Below, piece after piece: positions 61,103 to 64,000 of a stretch of 64,000 bases of DNA. The notes beneath the pieces were generated by a model that saw only the letters and a program-made list of their open reading frames with translations, was not told where the DNA came from and made no database searches. Positions within the stretch are counted from its first letter, which is position 1; each line of letters begins with the position of its first letter. The position numbers were made by a program, and so were the translations under genes. Source of the DNA: Paraperibacillus marinus (lineage in GTDB: Bacteria > Bacillota > Bacilli > Bacillales > DSM-1321); contig NZ_CP143542.1 in assembly GCF_046237605.1 (NCBI RefSeq), positions 1,736,001-1,800,000 of the forward strand. Direction: 5' to 3'.

Positions 61103-62849
61103 ATTGCAGAATCAAAAACCCATGCGGTTCAATAAGAAGGGTGTCATGCTCCATCCTTACCGGATGATCCGGGAGCAGGCTTTTCAGCTTGCTGCCGCTG
61201 AAGCTTTCCGGAAGGCTGACAGAAACCTTTTCAGATGAGCTATTCAGAATGAATAAGATTTTTTGGTCATCATGTGTCTTTGTGTAAATGACAATGTCCT
61301 TTTCTTCCTGGCCATCCAGAAATTCCAGCTTCCCTCTGTTGCCGAATGCAGGATTTGATAACCGCAGGGAAATCAATTGCTGGACAAATCTAAATAAATC
61401 TCTGTCCTGATTTTCCTCATCCCACTCCATACACGCACGGCACCCAGGATCGTTGCTGCCGGCCATTCCTATTTCGTCTCCATAATAAATACAAGGAGAT
61501 CCTGTAAAGGAAAGCTGGAATACATATAGGAGCTTCACTTTTTCTTTATTATTGCCGCAGACCGTCATGATTCTCGGTGTATCGTGGCTGTCCAGGAGAT
61601 TGAAGGCAACCTCGCTTACATTCTGAGGGTACATATTCTGAAGCTCGATGATATTACTCTTAAACTGGCGGGGATTCATTTCACCGGATGCCAGGAATTT
61701 CAGCGCTGAGTTGGTGAAGGGGTAATTCATCACGGCATCAAATTGGTCACCCTGCAGCCAAGGCATAGAATCATGCCAGATTTCACCCAGGATATAGATG
61801 TCAGGATTTATGGCCTTTACTTCTTTTCTGAAATCACGCCAGAAGGCATGATCCACTTCATTGGCAACATCAAGCCTCCAGCCGTCAATATTGAACTCTC
61901 GTGCCCAATACCTGCCGACTTCAAGAAGATATTCCCTGACCTCTTTATTTTCAGTGTTCAGTTTCGGCATATCCGGAGTGAAAGCAAATGTATCAAAGCT
62001 TGGCGGCTCATTGATGATAGGGAATTCACGTACATGGAACCAGTCCTTAAATGGAGATGCCTCGCCCTTTTTCAGCACATCCTGCCACTGCGGGAATTGA
62101 AAGCCTGAATGATTGAATACAGCATCAAGCATGATTCTGATGCCGCGCTTATGGCATTCTTCGACAAGTCTTTTCAAGGAATCCTTATCGCCGAATTGGG
62201 GATCTATTTCCATATAATCGATGGTATCATACTTATGATTGGAGGTTGCTTTAAAGATAGGGGTGAAATAAATTCCGTTAATACCCAATTCTTCTAAATA
62301 ATCGAGATGATCGATGACTCCCTGAAAATCTCCACCAAAAAAGTTATTCACCTTAGGTTCTGTACTGCCCCATGGAAGGGCGCCCTCAGGATTGATAGAT
62401 GGATCACCATTTCCGAACCGCTCAGGAAAAATCTGATACCAGATTGTGTCCTTCACCCAATCCGGAGCCGAAAATACATCCGCCGGATTTAAGAATGGAA
62501 ATACAAAATAATAAGCATTGTCATTTGTCAGGAAAGTATCCAAAAATCCTTTTTCGGAGTAAATGAGGGTTTCGCTGCCGCTGCAGAGTTCAAAACCGTA
62601 TCTCAGCCTTCTATAGGGAGGCTTGATGGCAATGAACCAAAAATCGAATAATTCGGAGCTTCCGCTCTTTTCCATTTGCACAGATTCTGTTACCCAGCTG
62701 CCGTCCTTCCAGACATAAGGGTCCCCAAAAATCAAGTTTACTTTTTCGACGTCATCTTTTTTGGTGCGCAGTCTAATATGTATGGTTTCATTGTCATATG
62801 CATAAGCAAAATTATTCTTTGGCCGGTGATAAACTGCTTCCTTAAGCAT
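61101..62849 (-). CDS. Neopullulanase / maltogenic amylase (GH13)
   Basis: The 582-residue intracellular enzyme has an N-terminal CBM34-like domain (about 1-120), the GH13 TIM barrel (125-500) and a C-terminal beta domain. Conserved regions are DAVFNHSG, GWRLDVANEVDH (nucleophile Asp), ILGEIWHDS (acid/base Glu) and LLDSHDTPR (Asp). It cleaves cyclodextrins, pullulan and maltodextrins, as YvdF of B. subtilis does. It diverges from the YvdJ-like gene and the presumed maltodextrin transporter, so it fits a maltodextrin-use locus. GGGAGG precedes the ATG. Confidence 0.9.
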   Translation of the reverse strand: MLKEAVYHRPKNNFAYAYDNETIHIRLRTKKDDVEKVNLIFGDPYVWKDGSWVTESVQMEKSGSSELFDFWFIAIKPPYRRLRYGFELCSGSETLIYSEKGFLDTFLTNDNAYYFVFPFLNPADVFSAPDWVKDTIWYQIFPERFGNGDPSINPEGALPWGSTEPKVNNFFGGDFQGVIDHLDYLEELGINGIYFTPIFKATSNHKYDTIDYMEIDPQFGDKDSLKRLVEECHKRGIRIMLDAVFNHSGFQFPQWQDVLKKGEASPFKDWFHVREFPIINEPPSFDTFAFTPDMPKLNTENKEVREYLLEVGRYWAREFNIDGWRLDVANEVDHAFWRDFRKEVKAINPDIYILGEIWHDSMPWLQGDQFDAVMNYPFTNSALKFLASGEMNPRQFKSNIIELQNMYPQNVSEVAFNLLDSHDTPRIMTVCGNNKEKVKLLYVFQLSFTGSPCIYYGDEIGMAGSNDPGCRACMEWDEENQDRDLFRFVQQLISLRLSNPAFGNRGKLEFLDGQEEKDIVIYTKTHDDQKILFILNSSSEKVSVSLPESFSGSKLKSLLPDHPVRMEHDTLLIEPHGFLILQ

Positions 62850-63022
62850 GAAAATCCTCCCTTTTTTTAAAAAACCCTTTTATTCTGCAACCGATTTCAT
62901 TACACTATCATTAATAATGTAATCTGCTAGGCTAATAATGTCAAATATAATTGAATATTGTCAAAACCGTAGTAAAGAAGCAGCCTTGCATTGAAATTCA
63001 TGAGAGAAGGCAGGAAAAAAGC

Positions 63023-63802
63023 ATGATGTTATTAAAGGATTTTACTAGAAATAGATTCAGCCTTGGCGCCGTTTCTCAGCTCGGAAAGAAAAAATGGTAC
63101 AAAATCATCCTCCAAAATATATTAATCGGTACCCTTATTGCCTTTCCCCTTGTTATTCAGGTTCTGAAAGCTGATGAAACCAGATTATATGAAGCTGCCT
63201 TCCCTGAACTTTCAAAAAGTGATTCATGGTATGAGCAGATCAGCGGGATAAAGATAGTCGACGGCCTTCTTTCTGAAAAAATAGGTAAACTCAAGGCAGA
63301 GGCAGGAAAAGAATATATAGCGGCTGACCCGGATGCTTCATTTGAGAATGCAGGCAGGGAAGATTCCTTTATCCTGTTTACTAAAGAAGTCCTGGTAGTC
63401 AACTCATATGGAATTCAGCTGAAAATTCCTTATGGCAGCAGTGATATGGTGGATTTTGATGCTGCCCGGTATAAGGATGGCGAAGGGGTGCTGAAGGAGA
63501 TAGCAGCTGTTTCGAAGCCTCATCTGGCTATACCAGCCATGCAGTTTATCTATCCGCTGAGCTTTTTATTGAATATAATTTTTATTGCACTGATTTCCCT
63601 GTTTGCACTGCCCATGAACTATCGTTTGAGGGACAGACGGAGCTATAGGGAGATATTCACTATGTTCTCATATGCAGCCACCATCCCTGCCATCGCCGCT
63701 TTCGTGATAGGAAGCCTGGCGTCGGCGGCATTCGTCTATACCATCTATAATTTCGGTTTAATTTTCATAGGCTATTATTTATTCCGCAAGCATCTCCGCT
63801 AA
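63023..63802 (+). CDS. yvdJ: YvdJ-like membrane protein (DUF1189)
   Basis: The product (259 residues from ATG 63023, after GGCAGGAAA) has one helix near the N terminus (about 28-48), an external domain (50-170) and four helices in the last third, the plan of DUF1189 proteins. B. subtilis YvdJ, of this family, is encoded in the maltodextrin operon next to mdxEFG. Here it lies between the neopullulanase and a new gene with a cre site. An upstream in-frame TTG (62951) lacks a ribosome site. Function unknown. Confidence 0.75.
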   Translation: MMLLKDFTRNRFSLGAVSQLGKKKWYKIILQNILIGTLIAFPLVIQVLKADETRLYEAAFPELSKSDSWYEQISGIKIVDGLLSEKIGKLKAEAGKEYIAADPDASFENAGREDSFILFTKEVLVVNSYGIQLKIPYGSSDMVDFDAARYKDGEGVLKEIAAVSKPHLAIPAMQFIYPLSFLLNIIFIALISLFALPMNYRLRDRRSYREIFTMFSYAATIPAIAAFVIGSLASAAFVYTIYNFGLIFIGYYLFRKHLR

Positions 63803-63820
63803 AGGAAATTCAGCCGTAAC

Positions 63821-63888
63821 GTCAGTGGATTCCCCTTTCCTGAAACTGGAAAAGGATGAAGGGAGGAACTCCGCTGACAAATTTTTTA
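63821..63888 (+). terminator. Long hairpin terminator after yvdJ
   Basis: A 9-bp outer stem (63821-63829 with 63870-63878, one G-U pair) plus an inner TTCC/GGAA helix is followed by six T residues. Confidence 0.75.
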
Positions 63889-63898
63889 AAAAATCAAA

Positions 63899-63927
63899 TT
63901 GACATTATAAATCTAATATAATATGAT
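63899..63927 (+). promoter_or_regulatory. Sigma-A promoter of the last gene
   Basis: TTGACA (63899-63904) and TATGAT (63922-63927) are separated by exactly 17 bases, close to the sigma-A consensus. Confidence 0.85.
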
Positions 63928-63932
63928 TTTTG

Positions 63933-63946
63933 TGAAAACGGTTGCT
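63933..63946 (+). promoter_or_regulatory. Candidate CcpA site (cre)
   Basis: TGAAAACGGTTGCT matches the cre core TGNNANCGNTNNCA at all fixed positions but the last. It begins six bases after the -10 box and thus covers the start site, a position for repression by CcpA on good sugars. A hairpin AAACGG/CCGTTT overlaps it. Confidence 0.65.
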
Positions 63947-63979
63947 CAGCCGTTTAAATTAAGGGAGAGGTGCTAGAAA

Positions 63980-64000
63980 ATGAAAAAGGCTGTAAAAAAA
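63980..64000 (+). CDS. Start of a gene, probably a maltodextrin-binding lipoprotein
   Basis: Only MKKAVKK is inside the window. GGGAGAGG before the ATG and the promoter with a cre site show a real gene. The basic start fits a signal peptide. By context (neopullulanase and YvdJ-like neighbours) the best guess is MdxE or another sugar-binding lipoprotein of an ABC transporter. Confidence 0.5.

Overview
The window comes from an endospore-forming member of the Bacillaceae. The evidence is gene content: a glcU-gdh pair, YkpA, HelD, CvfB, YqhV, YhbD with a bactofilin, YdjO, HisJ, a YidC2-type insertase, YozQ, YhcV, YuxL, YueI, YkuS, a gamma-SASP-like protein and SplA. Strong Shine-Dalgarno sites and T-rich intrinsic terminators fit. 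It is not B. subtilis itself: gene order and several accessory genes differ. No rRNA, tRNA, CRISPR array, phage or intact insertion sequence was seen.

Layout. 1-4.7 kb: partial gene, glucose uptake and dehydrogenase pair, a membrane-anchored beta-propeller-like protein, a Gly/Pro/Tyr repeat protein. 4.7-12 kb: genes linked to ribosome or RNA polymerase rescue (ABC-F YkpA, HelD, and a MutS2-like ATPase without Smr domain behind a tiny uORF and an attenuator-like leader). 12.2-22.7 kb: a tightly coupled six-gene locus (Hpt-REC-GGDEF-REC diguanylate cyclase, HEAT protein, family 2 glycosyltransferase, 1067-aa anchored glycosidase-like protein, response regulator, hybrid kinase), read as a c-di-GMP-controlled exopolysaccharide system. 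22.8-23.4 kb: a decayed blasticidin-S-deaminase-like gene. 23.7-32.9 kb: AlaX, M42 peptidase, CvfB, and two paralogous MFS exporters around a DUF3231 protein and a hydrolase-fold protein lacking its nucleophile. 32.9-41.1 kb: YhbD and bactofilin, MMPL transporter, YdjO, HisJ, a YidC2-type insertase preceded by a MifM-like arrest-peptide gene, small spore-type genes, an MFS transporter and SplA. 41.5-45.2 kb: a 66-bp tandem repeat, a palindromic element, small envelope genes and a structured non-coding stretch behind a strong promoter. 45.2-61 kb: nuclease-helicase fusion, CBS protein, SGNH hydrolase, ABC transporters, a TerD/zinc-ribbon/TerB fusion, lipase, YuxL, a heterodimeric ABC exporter. 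61-64 kb: neopullulanase, YvdJ-like protein and the start of what is probably a maltodextrin ABC operon with a CcpA site.

Three places stand out: the MifM-like gene whose 3' end pairs with the Shine-Dalgarno of the YidC2 gene (38.6-38.9 kb), the uORF/attenuator in front of the MutS2-like gene (9.6-10.0 kb), and the c-di-GMP/polysaccharide locus (12.2-22.7 kb). Functions are assigned by reading motifs and by remembered family knowledge; no database search was run.
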